From Protea cynaroides (taxonomy: Eukaryota; Streptophyta; Magnoliopsida; Proteales; Proteaceae): a stretch of 64,000 nucleotides of DNA. Below, one piece after another: positions 22,621 to 33,905 of the stretch (position 1 is its first letter; each line of letters starts with the position of its first letter). Under the pieces are notes generated by a model that saw only the letters and a program-made list of their open reading frames with translations, was not told the DNA's origin and searched no databases. The stretch is from the NCBI GenBank assembly GCA_028583415.1, contig CM053267.1, forward strand, positions 55,628,914 through 55,692,913, in the 5' to 3' direction. The position numbers were made by a program, and so were the translations under genes.

Positions 22621-23742
22621 TTGAAATTATTAGGCTTATATTAACACTTAGAAAAAATTTCATTTAACCCCCAAAAACTATGTCAAATTCCATCTGACCC
22701 CCAACATTTTCAAAAGTCTCATCTACTCTCCGAAAGGTTTCCAAATGTCTCATCTACCACCCAAAGTATTTTCACCATTAGTCAAATAGACCCCACCCGT
22801 TAGTATAGTCCCGTTAGTTGCAAATATTAGGACAATATTGCTCTTTTCCCTGTAGTAGAAGACGATAATACCCCCCCCCCCCAAAGTGAAAATACATTTA
22901 CTTACCAAATTCTTCTTCAACAGTAAAAGTAAAAAAGAAAAAACATTGTTTCGAAACCTTTCTTCCCCGACGACTATCAACGGTGGAACTTTCTTTCGTG
23001 CCAACAGTGTACTATTTGTAGTTGGCGACGACAACCAGCAGTGTGTGCTTTATTTAACCAGCAGTTAGCTACGACAACTACAGTGAAGCATCTTCGACGA
23101 CGATGGATTCTGCTTCTCTGCAGAAAGGAGAAGAAATCTGTAGAGTCTGCTTCTATTCTCGTACGAGCTACGAAGGAAGCCCTAGATATTTTAGGGCAAA
23201 GATTCGACATCAGACGACGATCGGAAGCCCCCTATCAGAGATTGCACGAACCTCCATTTGTATATTTTTCCCAATCTTCAGGTATGAAACCCTAATATGA
23301 AATTATCACAGTCAGTTGCCTACAAACATTATATAGTTATGAATTGAATCTTTAGTTATTCCCTCAAAGTGAAGGAGTGGGTTCAGCCGACAGCCGACAG
23401 CCGATAGAACTTTTGTCGATTCCTCAACAGTAAGGTTAGTTCATTGTTAATCTGTGGGACTCTGTTTTCTAACCTTTTTATGCGTTTCTTATCCATTCTT
23501 TATTCTTTCAAATTTCTTTCAATTTTATTCTCTCGATAGTGGTGTTTGTCCCCTTCCCTAATGCTTTCTCTATTTTTTTTATCTTAATTTTCATGGAAAG
23601 GTTCAAATGTTTGGAAACATCACTATTGTTTGGAAACTTCAGTATTGTAGTGCTGAGAAACTGCTCCTTTACAAAATGTCTAAAAACATCGCTACTTTAC
23701 AAATTCTTTATTCTCTCGACAGTGGTCTGGAAACAGTAGTGC

Positions 23743-23985
23743 TGGGGACCAAATCATTCCCCAACACTTTTGTTTGGAAACATCACTTTTGTAAGACTAA
23801 GAAACATCACTACTTTAGAAAAATTTTGAAACAAAACATCAATCATTTTAATAGAAAGTTTGCTTAGTTATATCATGCTGGGGACCAAATCATTCCCCAA
23901 CACTATTGTTTGGAAACATCACTTTTGTAGGATTGAGAAACATCACTATTTTTTAAACAAAACATCAATCATTTTAATAGATTCT
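23743..23985 (+). repeat. Tandem duplication in the transposase leader
   Basis: Two copies of about 135 bp beginning GCTGGGGACCAAATCATTCC (near 23743 and 23877) and each ending ACATCAATCATTTTAATAG, just upstream of the transposase ATG. 23099-24017 probably holds the untranslated leader and intron; no coding exon is clear there. Confidence 0.8.
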
Positions 23986-24017
23986 AACTATTTTTTTTTC
24001 TTCATATAAATAGCATA

Positions 24018-27000
24018 ATGAGTGATAAAGTCAGCATATATTACATGTGCGAGGATCGCCCTGAAGTGAAGTTAGTCGATGAAGATCTGTATGGTTGGAT
24101 TGATGTGGTTTATGATATGTATTGTACAGTACTATCTAACATTCCAGATGGTAGAAATGTGACCTTTTCTGTCAGGGCTGAGATGCCAAATGGAAGTTAC
24201 AGAGATGTAAAGGGTGACATAGATGTTTCGGAGTTGACAAATTTCTTTAAAAAGGAAGGTAAGGGTATCCACATGCACATCAGTGAAGTCAGTGTGGGTG
24301 AGGCCGTGGTAGAAAATGTCACTATTAATGGCTTGTCAGGAGCAATGATAGGTCGACCACGACGTCGTAGGCCATCCAGGTTAAGGGCTGTCACAATGCC
24401 TTTCGAGGAAGGGCCCAACACTACCACTGCCGCTGCTACTGTTGACGGTGTCACAGTCCCTGTCCAGGAAGGGCCCTGCACTACCACTGCCACTACTACT
24501 AATATTGTTGGTAGGCAGGCTGAGAAGAATATGGCCAGCAGTACCACCACTACCCCTACATCCACTACAGCTGATAGAGCACCTCTTTTGAGGAAGAAAA
24601 CTGTTGTTAGTAAGCCCGTGAGGAAAGATAAAGACAAAGAACCAGCCATACATCAAAGCAGTGAAGATGATGGTGATAAAGATAATTGAGATATTAATGT
24701 TGAGAAGAATATGGTCAGCACTACCACCACTACCCCTACATCCACTACAACTGATATAGCACCTCTTATGAGGAAGAAAACTGTTGTTAGTAAGCCCGTA
24801 AGGAAAGATAAAGACAAAGAACCAGTCATACATCAAAGCAGTGAAGATGATGGTGATGATGGTGATGAAGATAATTGGGATATTAATGTTGAAGATAATA
24901 GAGAATCTATAATTGATTCTGAAGAGTCTGTTGATGGAGAGGAAGATGATATGTTTCTATCAGACATGGAGGAAGATGAGGTTGAAGAAGAAATTGGTGT
25001 TAGAGACAGAGATCATGATATTGATGAAGTGGAGAGGGTCAACATTCAAGTTGGAGATGAATTTGAAGATGTATATTCATATAGGAGAGCTCTTACAGAC
25101 TTTATAGTCCAAGAAGGGTCAAATGTGATAAGGATGAAAAATGAGAAAAATAGAGTGACTGTTGTTTGTTCTACTGAGGGGTGCCCTTGGATGATACATG
25201 CTGCTGCTAAACGGGATGGGCGTACATTCAAAGTGAAAAAGTATATTTTTCCCCATTCTTGTGGTAGGGTGGAGAAGAATAAAACTGCTTCTTCGGCCTG
25301 GATTGCACAGAAATTAGGTAGCAGGTTAAAGATTGATCCTGACATGAAAGTGAAGAGCATGGAGGCTACTATTAAGGCAAGATATGGTATCAAACCTAGT
25401 AGAGGCCAACTATACCGTGCACGGTTGATGGCCAGGGATGAGTCTCTTTCAAATTTTAAGCAATCATATGCGTCATTGCAAAAGTATGGTGAGTCATTAG
25501 TAAAAAGGAACCCCGATAGTTCTTTCAAACTTAAATTTGAAGAAAGGTTTGTTGCAACAAATAAGCTCATCTTTGAGAGAGTTTTTGTCTGCTTAAGTGC
25601 ATGTAAGAGGGGATTTGTAAAAGGCTGCAGACCATTTATTGGCATTGATGGGTGCCACTTAAAAGGGGCATATGGTGGGATTCTTTTGGCTGCCACAACA
25701 ATGGACGCCAATAATGGCTTGTTTCCTATCGCTATCAGTGTGGTTGAAAGTGAAAGTAAAGATAGTTGGACATGGTTTCTGTCTGGGTTATCTGATGCAT
25801 TCTCTTCTAATCTAAATGGGAAGAGTCTGACATTTATGTCAGACAAACAAAAGGTATATCTAATTTGAAGTTGAATCAGATACATTTAGTTTGATGTTTC
25901 AAATTATTGCACTCATAATATGTTAATTTGTTGTAGGGATTTATCCATTTTCTTGTTAAATTGTTGTAGGGATTGTCAGAAGCTCTCACAGATATATTTC
26001 CAACTGCCCATCAAAGACTATGCGGTAGACACTTGTACAATAATTTCAAATTTAAGGACCCGGGAACCCTACTAAGGAGGTTGTTTTGGACCGCATGTAA
26101 GTACTATAGTGCTGAGGGTTTTAAAACTGCAATGTATGAGATATCTATAGTGAGTAAGGATGCATTTGAGTGGTTAATGAGAAACCCAGTTTTAGCCTGG
26201 GCTCGACATGCTTTTGACCATGACATTGTTAGTGACCATGTTACTAACAATATGTCAGAGTGCTTCAACAACTGGATCAATCCCTTCAGGTCTAAGCCTA
26301 TTCTGGTATTAATTGATGAAATCAGGAGAGAACTGATAAAAAAGATGCAAAGCAGATACCAATTAACCTGTTCATTGAAGGGGAAGTTGACACCGGCATT
26401 TCAGAAGCAGTTGGACTTGGCAGGAAATGCATCCAGATTTTGTAATGTACTTTCATGCGGTCCAGATGAATTCGAGATCAGTGATGGAGATGATAGGTTT
26501 GTAGTGGATCTGAAGATGAGCATGTATGAGTGTTGGGCATGGAAAGTTACTGGGCTTCCATGTAAACATGCAAGTACTGCAATCCTGTTCAAGCGAGGAA
26601 GATTAGAAGATCATGTATCACCATATTTCAGTCCTACAAAGTTTATGGATTGTTATACTGAGATTATACATGGTATGCCTGGTTTGGCCACCTTCAAGAA
26701 CACTGGAGATGGTCCTGTCATACAACCTCCACTTTTTAGGAGGCGAGCAGGTAGCCCATCCAAAAAAAGGAGAAAAGAACATGATGAACAACCAGGTAGC
26801 CAAACGAGAAAGCATACATCTTCTGTTAAATGTTCCTATTGTACTTAAATTGGGCACAATTCGAGGACATGTAAAGCAAAGAAGGATCATTCATCTCAGC
26901 AAGGATCCTCTCAGCAAGCATCTTCTCAGCAAGGTACCTCTCAGCAAGGAATATCCAAAAGAAAGGTCTTAACAAGTCTGTGTATGCCTTATAAATTAGG

Positions 27001-27213
27001 AATGCATTTATTTATCCTACTTATTGCTTATTGTATATGATTCTGTAGCGCAAAAGGCAAGCTAGGCATGTTCGTTCTCAAATGCAAACTAGATCTCAAT
27101 CATCTGTGGCATCTCAAGAGCCCTCTATCCAGGCAAAAGGGTTGGCAAGACTGGCAAAAAAGGCAGAGAATTTCAGGAGAAAATGGGCACAAGCACGTAG
27201 GCAGATCTCTTAG
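24018..27213 (+). pseudogene. MuDR-type transposase with two nonsense codons
   Basis: Three exons: 24018-25853, 25970-26965 and 27049-27213, all phase 0, about 998 codons. The gene would cut and reinsert the element in the nucleus. Order: N-terminal PB1-like region (MSDKVSIYYM start), a Thr/acidic linker, the MuDR DNA-binding domain (YSYRRALTDFIVQEG, CSTEGCPWMIHA), the MULE catalytic core (FIGIDGCHLKGAYGG with the first Asp; FMSDKQKGLSEAL with the second), a SWIM zinc finger (WKVTGLPCKHA), a zinc knuckle and a basic tail (LARLAKKAENFRRKW). TGA at 24687 and TAA at 26846 interrupt the frame; TAA lies inside the CCHC knuckle (CSYCT-stop-IGHNSRTC). The first SWIM Cys is Tyr. A 180-bp in-frame duplication lies in the linker. 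Confidence 0.93.
24522..24881 (+). repeat. 180-bp in-frame tandem duplication in the transposase
   Basis: Two copies starting GAGAAGAATATGG at 24522 and 24702, 60 codons each (TTTTPTSTT, then APLLRKKTVVSKPVRKDKDK). The first copy ends with DN followed by TGA, while the second keeps DNW (TGG). The stop is therefore a later G-to-A change. Confidence 0.9.
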
Positions 27214-29421
27214 ATCAAGGTGAAGTAATATCCATTTGATCCATTTTTTATGTGAACTAATAATCTTCTGATGCATTTTCTGATCCTCCTAATTTAATTG
27301 GCATGCCATAAGAACACCATCATCTCCTTTTTCATATTTTCTTATTTAGTTTTCTATTGAGAGCTCAAAATTGATAGTTCAATGGCACCTTCTACCCAAC
27401 ATTTCTCATTTTAAATTGGCCACTGATTTAAATTTTCTTTTGAGGTGATTAGATCAAAATTCTCACTCACTCACTCATTGTTTCATTGTTCATATGTTAG
27501 GCCAACTTGGTTCTGCTCCACTATCAATTTCAGATCTGCTTCAATGATGGAAGTAGATATGTTCTTTTCATCGATTAGGGGCTTTCGGCTAATCAATTTT
27601 ATTTTGTTAATGATTTGAACAGTTCAGAGGAGATGTGGAAATGAGCCTTTGAGCTCTCTTCATTTTTTTTCAAAATATTATTATTGTTGGGTTTGTGACT
27701 TTGTGTCTTGTCAATCCTCTGTTGGTAATGTATATTTTGCATCTTTTTCACAGGATATGGAGCTTTGCCTTGATGCTTCTCTAAGCTTGGGGAAATTATG
27801 AGATCATGCTCAAAAGAAGCTGCTTATATGTCAAAGGAATAGAACTTGTCGGACATAATTCATATAGGAATATTTTGCTTGGGAATATGGACTTTTTTTT
27901 ATTTTTTGTTCTCAACACAAAGACATGTACTGTTTACTCAATTGGAAATGGAACTGATGTGGATGAATGTAAGGCCAGGTAACCACTACTAAGGAGCCCC
28001 TAGCAGATGAACATTTTGCATTGGCCATTACAGCCATCAACATGACAGAATATGTTTTAAACGATTAGTTGGCGAAAAAGCACCACCACTACCTTGTTAT
28101 GTTCACATTGTGGAAGTTTGTTATTGTGATGATTAAATAGTCAATGCATTGAATTATGTTCTGAGATTTTAGGGTGGTGTTATGCAATTCATTTCCTCAG
28201 CAGACGATAACAGTATATCACAAAAGTTGACATGTAATATTCGGTTACATGCATTCTGAGGACCTANNNNNNNNNNNNNNNNNNNNNNNNNNNNNNNNNN
28301 NNNNNNNNNNNNNNNNNNNNNNNNNNNNNNNNNNNNNNNNNNNNNNNNNNNNNNNNNNNNNNNNNNNNNNNNNNNNNNNNNNNNNNNNNNNNNNNNNNNN
28401 NNNNNNNNNNNNNNNNNNNNNNNNNNNNNNNNNNNNNNNNNNNNNNNNNNNNNNNNNNNNNNNNNNNNNNNNNNNNNNNNNNNNNNNNNNNNNNNNNNNN
28501 NNNNNNNNNNNNNNNNNNNNNNNNNNNNNNNNNNNNNNNNNNNNNNNNNNNNNNNNNNNNNNNNNNNNNNNNNNNNNNNNNNNNNNNNNNNNNNNNNNNN
28601 NNNNNNNNNNNNNNNNNNNNNNNNNNNNNNNNNNNNNNNNNNNNNNNNNNNNNNNNNNNNNNNNNNNNNNNNNNNNNNNNNNNNNNNNNNNNNNNNNNNN
28701 NNNNNNNNNNNNNNNNNNNNNNNNNNNNNNNNNNNNNNNNNNNNNNNNNNNNNNNNNNNNNNNNNNAGCAATTCTATTAGGTTTAGGTAACATTGCTAGC
28801 TTCTAAAAAGAAACCCAAGACACCAAAATTTATGGTGTATACATTTCCTTCTAAAAAGTTCCCCACAGACCCTATCTGAATTTGTACCCTATCAAATGGG
28901 AGAGGGGATTTTCTGTATCATGGGTCTTGCTTGGCATCCTTAACTAACATAAGAATCTTAAGATGAATTCTTCTACTCCTCATACATATAAGAGACTGCC
29001 CGAGTAATGGCTTACAACCCTTGACAATTAATCCTCTTGTCAAGTTAATAATGGCTTTAACCTTAGATGAATCTTGATACTGCTAACCTGTTTGCAAAAT
29101 GGTTATACTAGGGGGGAAAAACACTCTTCCTGGTATAGGGAAGCATTCAAGAGGATCAGAGTATCAAAACTCTTGCATAGGACTCCATGCATTATTTTGG
29201 GCTGTGGGAAATGAGGATAAAAAAGAGAAACAAGAATGATGATGTCCTAATCAAATATAGAGTTTGAAAAGAGGATATCTCTGTAGCATAGCAAAATGTT
29301 CAATAATCTGAAATCTCATGACCTTAGTGTACATTGACAGAAGCTAGTACATTATAAAAAGTGAGGTAACCTAAATTCTGACTACCATAAGAGTTGCACA
29401 AAACCTACAAGCCACAATCAA
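27214..29421. other. Interior of the MULE between its two genes, with gap
   Basis: 3' flank of the transposase, a 500-N gap and downstream non-coding DNA. No domain is visible in any frame. Sequence hidden by the gap could hold part of another exon. Confidence 0.5.
28267..28766. other. Assembly gap (500 N)
   Basis: Exactly 500 N, the usual placeholder for a gap of unknown size. Confidence 1.
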
Positions 29422-30052
29422 CTAATCAGTTCTTTCTTTAGGATTCTTCAATTTTAGCTTTTCGACAGCTTCGAGGAGCTCTTCATACAACTTAGAACTT
29501 TGTGCATTCACTCTAATGGCTCCTCTTAGGTAACCTTTCAAGTAAGTCGGGGACGTACTTCTACCACTTGCTATATTTGATGCTGTCATCTGTGAGTTTT
29601 CTCCTGTCTGCTGGGAGCATTCCCCTGACTCAGCAATTGCATGTGTGGTGCTACCACCTTGAGAACATACCGTTGTGTCTAACCATTCGAACATCCCGCA
29701 TCCACGATTATCCACCTGCACCAAGACAATTATACAAGAAAACTATCATTGAAAATGACAATTAATTATACATGACGACTTTCATTGAAAAAGACATTTA
29801 AAAACATAGTAGATTAACATTGACTCCTATGGAACGTGGGCAACATCGGAATTGTCATCAATTGTTTGTTGTTGTTTTTGTCATTCTAACTTTGCATTGC
29901 CCTGCTCCACATGGGCATTGATTCAATTGGTCCAACCACATAACAAAGCTTTGACATCTTGGGCATCGATAGTACTTCCTCCCCTGATTTTTCCCATTAA
30001 TAGTTGTACATGTTACACATGTGACACCACAAGACTCACATTTTGCATCCAT
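29422..30052 (-). pseudogene. GRF-type zinc-finger protein carried by the MULE
   Basis: The first exon starts ATG at 30052 with MDAKCESCGVTCVTC, followed by GRKYYRCPRC and FVMWLDQ, a GRF-like finger with C-x2-C ends. A second finger begins CPCGAGQCKVRM, then TNN followed by two TGA codons exactly where the family has Gly-Arg, then QFRCCPRS. Its end lies in the second exon, after the acceptor GTGCAG (29715), as GCGMFEWLDTTVC. A hydrophilic tail with a short Leu-rich helix (LYEELLEAVEKLKLKNPK) ends at 29422. Small GRF proteins of this kind are dispersed in plant genomes; their role is unproven. Placement inside the TIRs and convergent to the transposase resembles the second gene of MuDR in position, not in sequence. 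The donor of exon 1 is unclear. Confidence 0.72.
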
Positions 30053-30070
30053 ATTGTCAATATAATTCAA

Positions 30071-30929
30071 TCAAGCAGAGTGAAGATAGGATCAGTGGCC
30101 TTGCCGAATGGTTCTTCCCTGAAACCCTCATAAGATGGATGGTCATTATCAACCTCACTAGAATTCCATCATGAAATTAGACTATTCACAGCAGGATTGA
30201 TAGACCACATCAACATCACATAATATTTTACTCAAAGGGGAATTAAATGAAACATCTATTTCTAAACAAAATGATGCAGGTTACAGACAAGGGAGAAGGA
30301 TAGAGAAGGAAATGACAAAATACCCAGAGAGAGAAAGGGCTAGTAAATTTCTGTTTCCAGATATGGAGAAGAAAACGGCAAAATACCCATATTCTAATGG
30401 TTTGACGGATGAGAAACCTGAAACATTCATGGATTTCTCTCATAAAGGGATTTAACATGATAAAAGCAAGAACAATGCTTGAAATAAACAAATATGGAGG
30501 TGGAATGGCAGATAACAGTTTCACAAAGAAAAAACTTGTAAGATAGGAATGGCATGAAGCAGTTTCAGAAAATCATCTTGTGATTATAACAAAGCACAAC
30601 GATGGAAATACTAACTGGACTTTGGATGTTGCCGATGGGATACCGAAGCCGGACTTTGGATGCTGCCGATGGGATACCGAAGCTTCGAAACTGGAGACTC
30701 ACCGAATAGCAATAGAGAAGAGACGATGGAGATATGATATTAGGGCTCTGAACCGAATAGAATTGCAATAGAGAAGAAAAGAAATTTGGAGAAAGAAAAA
30801 AGAATAGAAAGGGGTAAATTAGTAACTTTATCTCATTTAATGTTTTAAAGTTTCAAATTAAAAGGGCAAGACTGTCCACTTACATATTCAGTCAAGTCTG
30901 TCAGTTAAATGGGGCCGGTTAGATTTTCT
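30071..30929. other. Right interior of the MULE; no gene seen
   Basis: Upstream region of the GRF gene and subterminal DNA. A short duplication, GATGTTGCCGATGGGATACC then GATGCTGCCGATGGGATACC, lies at about 30627-30680. No protein is recognised. Confidence 0.5.
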
Positions 30930-30991
30930 AGAAACTATTGGGTAGTAGGTGGAATTTGACATAGTTTTTGGGGGTTAGATGAAATTTTTTC

Positions 30992-31240
30992 TAACACTTA
31001 TGAATGTTTGTTTAAAGGATGTCATAAATGACTAAAATGCCCTTATAATAAAGTTGTGTTAAAAATCGAGAAAACCATTAGGTTTATTTTAACACTTATA
31101 AGTGTGTTTTTTTCAAGATATCATAAATGACTAATATACCTTTATAATAAATTTTTGTGTTAAAATCAAGAAAATAATTAATTTTATTTTTAACACATAT
31201 AAGTACTTATTTAAGGATGTCATAAAAGATTAAAATACCC
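30992..31240 (+). repeat. 98-101-bp tandem repeat cut by the MULE
   Basis: Units start TAACACTTATGAATG (30992), TAACACTTATAAGTG (31090) and TAACACATATAAGTA (31191). Each contains RATRTCATAAATGACTAA-like and CCTTATAATAAA-like phrases. The left flank at 22580-22650 ends the same kind of unit, so the MULE split an existing array. Confidence 0.85.
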
Positions 31241-31637
31241 TTCTAGTGGTAGGCATCATAAAATTGCATCTTTTGCATTGGGACTGGAGATTATCCCCAT
31301 AGAGAAATGTTCTTTTCTTATGTGAGAAGATGGAATGAGGTAGAATGTGAAACTACAAGATAGTGGGAGCCTTCTTCTGCCTACAGGTGTGGAACTACCT
31401 TCTGAATTATAGTGTAGCATTCTAGTCTTATTAATATAGGCTTAGACAGATGTAGACTAAAATCTTAGTCCACAGGTAATTTTATAGGATACATCAGTTT
31501 GTTACTTAAGTTTGATGTCAATCAACTTAGTGTAAAGTTTCATATACTAAAATTGATTATAAGTTTAGCCCACAGGTAGATTATAATTAATTTTAGTGTG
31601 TGACTGATTATTAACGTGGGTTGATATCAGCATAAAG
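31241..31637 (+). repeat. 5' leader of the copia element, LTR missing
   Basis: Contains copia-type leader phrases (TAGTCCACAGGT and TAGCCCACAGGT) and TTGATATCAGCATAAAG near 31620, which resembles a worn methionine-tRNA primer site. No sequence matches the 3' LTR at 53784, so the 5' LTR is lost or replaced by the tandem repeat. Confidence 0.5.
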
Positions 31638-33461
31638 TTGTACGTTAATAAATCTAAACTTTTTTATTGTTGTTTTACAGTTTATAACCAGATTAGTCTC
31701 CTAATGCTTACTAGGAAAAATTATTCAGATTGGAAACAAAAGATTTATTTAACCTTAGAGTGCATAGATTTGAATATGGTGCTCCGTATAGAAGAGTCCG
31801 ATGCTCTTACAGATTCCAGTACGCTAGTCCAAATTGCTCATTCTGATAAGTGGGAGCAGTCTAACCACTTGAGCCTGATGCTTGCCATAAACAGTATCGA
31901 CAAGAGCATTAAAAGATCAATTCCTGAATGTAAAAATGTCATTGACTACATGAAGGTAATTGATGCTCAGTTTATGAGTTTTAAACAAGATGTTAGAAAG
32001 CACTCTAATGGAAAAATCAGACTCATTAAGTAACAATGGTAAGGATGATGTGTGTAACCACATCATGTATATGAGGAACATCTTAGCTTGGAGAATTTTG
32101 ATTTGTTATGAATCAAATTTAGTTGATTCTCATTATAATAACTGGTGGATTGATTCTAGATCATCAATCCATGGGCCAATACCATGCAAGGCTTTCTGCA
32201 GACAATATTTTCAAAAGAAACTGAGAGACATATCCATTCAGGAAATCAGATGAAATCTCAAGTGGAAGCTATAGGTGTCTATAGATTGATATTGCAATCC
32301 GGATATGTGTTGGATTTAGGAGAAACCGTTTATGTTTCATCTTTTGCAAAGAATCTGATTTCTTTTTCTAGATTAACACCTTTGAGTTATGTGTTTAATT
32401 TTTCTGGTACAGAACTAAGGATTTAAAAAAAAAAAGGATGATGTATTCATCAGTTCAGGTTCTTTGGTTGATGGTTTATTTCTCTTAAATCTAGATCCAA
32501 CATGTGAAAGTAGTTTACTCTCTGTAACAATATTGGCATAAAAGGAATGAATGTAAATGAGAAATTCTCTCAGTTGTGGCATCTTAAATTATGTCACATA
32601 TCTAGTTATAGAATTAAAAGATTAGTGAATGATGGAATCCTTAAAACTCTTGATTTCACTGATCTGGGGTTATGTGTAGATTGCATCAAGGGAAAGCAAA
32701 CTAACAAAACCAAGAAAAGAGTCAGAAGGTTAACTGAACTTCTAGAAATCATACATACAAATATCTGTGGACCATTTCCCACCCCTTATCTGAATGGTCA
32801 GAGATACTTTATCTCCTTCATTGATGACCATTCAAGATTCATGTATCTCTATCTTCTAGTTCATAAAGATAAGGTATTAGAAGCCTTTAAGAACTTCAAG
32901 ACAGAAGTAGAGAACCAAAGTGGAAAAGTGATCAAGTTTGTGAGATCAGATAGAGGTGGAGAATATTACGGTAGAACCACAGATTATGGTCAAAGACTTG
33001 GTCCATTTGTACGGTATCTTCAAGAGCAAAGTATTGTACCACAATATATCATGTCTGGATCTCTAGATCAAAATGACGTTGCTGAGAGAAGAAACCGTAC
33101 ACTTATGGATATGGTCAGGAATATGATTAGTACTCTAATCTAACTTTAAAATTATGGAGTGAAGCTCTTCAGACACCGGTGTATATCGTGAACAGGATGC
33201 CATCGAAGTCGGTTCCTAAGACTCCTTTTGAGTTGTGGAATGGATGGAAACCTAGTTTGAAGCACATTCGCATATGGGGTTGTTAAGCCATAATAAGAGT
33301 CTACAATCCACATCTTCAAAAGTTAGACCCAAGAACAGTTAGTGGATATTTCATTGGCTATTCTGAAAGATCTAAAGGTTACATGTTTTATTGTCCCTCA
33401 TATAGTCTTACCATTGTAGAGGCTAAAGTTGCCAAGTCTCTAGAGGATGGTGACAACAGTA
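31638..33461 (+). pseudogene. Ty1/copia gag, protease and integrase remnants
   Basis: Gag N-terminal part reads LTRKNYSDWKQKIYLTLEC, then SDKWEQSNHLSLMLAINSID, up to TAA at about 32031. Most of the gag C-terminus is missing. Protease-region sequence follows in shifted frames (NNWWIDSRSSIHG, then YVSSFAKNLISFSRL). A pre-integrase HHCC region (LWHLKLCHISSYRIKRL, then LGLCVDCIKGKQT) leads to the integrase core (FISFIDDHSRFMYLYLL with Asp, VRSDRGGEYYG, and NDVAERRNRTLMDMVRNM with Glu) at 32547-33143. After a stop, VNRMPSKSVPKTPFELWNG and SGYFIGYSERSKGYMFY continue to the CACTA boundary. All replication functions are broken. Confidence 0.9.
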
Positions 33462-33474
33462 CACTACAACAATG

Positions 33475-33905
33475 TTCATTTTTGGCGACAAAAGTTTTCC
33501 GTCGCTAAAAGGATGTTTCCATCATCGTTTATATTTACCGACAGACCAGTTTTCGTAGTATATTCTGTCGGCGTAGCTGCCGTGGGTATAAATTCACATT
33601 TTTCTCCACGGAAAGTAAATTTTCGTGGCTAAAATATTATATTTTTAGCCACGAAAAGTAAGTTCCCGTGGTTGAAGTTGTTGATATTTACCGACTGTAA
33701 AACATGTTCCGTTGGTAAAAATAACTATAATTACTAACACGTTCTCTATTACCGTCGAATATAATACCACATTTTTCCCCACGGAAATTTAGATTTTCGT
33801 GGGCATAAATTTGTCTATTTACCGACGAAAATCTAATTTCCGTGGGTAAAAATATTATTTACCAACGGATATTTTTTTACCGTCGGTAAAAATAGTCTTT
33901 TTTTT
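33475..33905. repeat. CACTA subterminal repeat array (left)
   Basis: Multiple inverted and direct copies of TTTTCGTGG/CCACGAAAA and CCGTCGGTAAAA-like motifs around TAGCCACGAAAAGTAAG. Such arrays are the transposase-binding regions of CACTA elements. Confidence 0.85.

Larger units (their letters stand above)
22651..30991. mobile_element. Complete autonomous-type Mutator-like element, 9-bp TSD
   Basis: 8,341 bp (including a 500-N gap) flanked by perfect TAACACTTA duplications at 22642-22650 and 30992-31000. The ends are GAAAAAATTTCATTTAACCC and, from the right, GAAAAAATTTCATCTAACCC; the inverted repeats hold for about 60 bp. It contains a MuDR-type transposase gene (24018-27213, plus strand) and a GRF zinc-finger gene (29422-30052, minus strand) pointing toward each other. 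Both genes carry stop codons, so this copy is no longer autonomous. It inserted into a 98-bp tandem array. Confidence 0.95.

Noticed and set aside
24197..25885. Long open frames antisense to the MULE transposase
   Set aside because: Shadows of the coding strand; the plus-strand frames carry the transposase domains.
28169..28806. Open frames crossing the N run
   Set aside because: They exist only because N codons are not stops; the same holds at 48196-48799.
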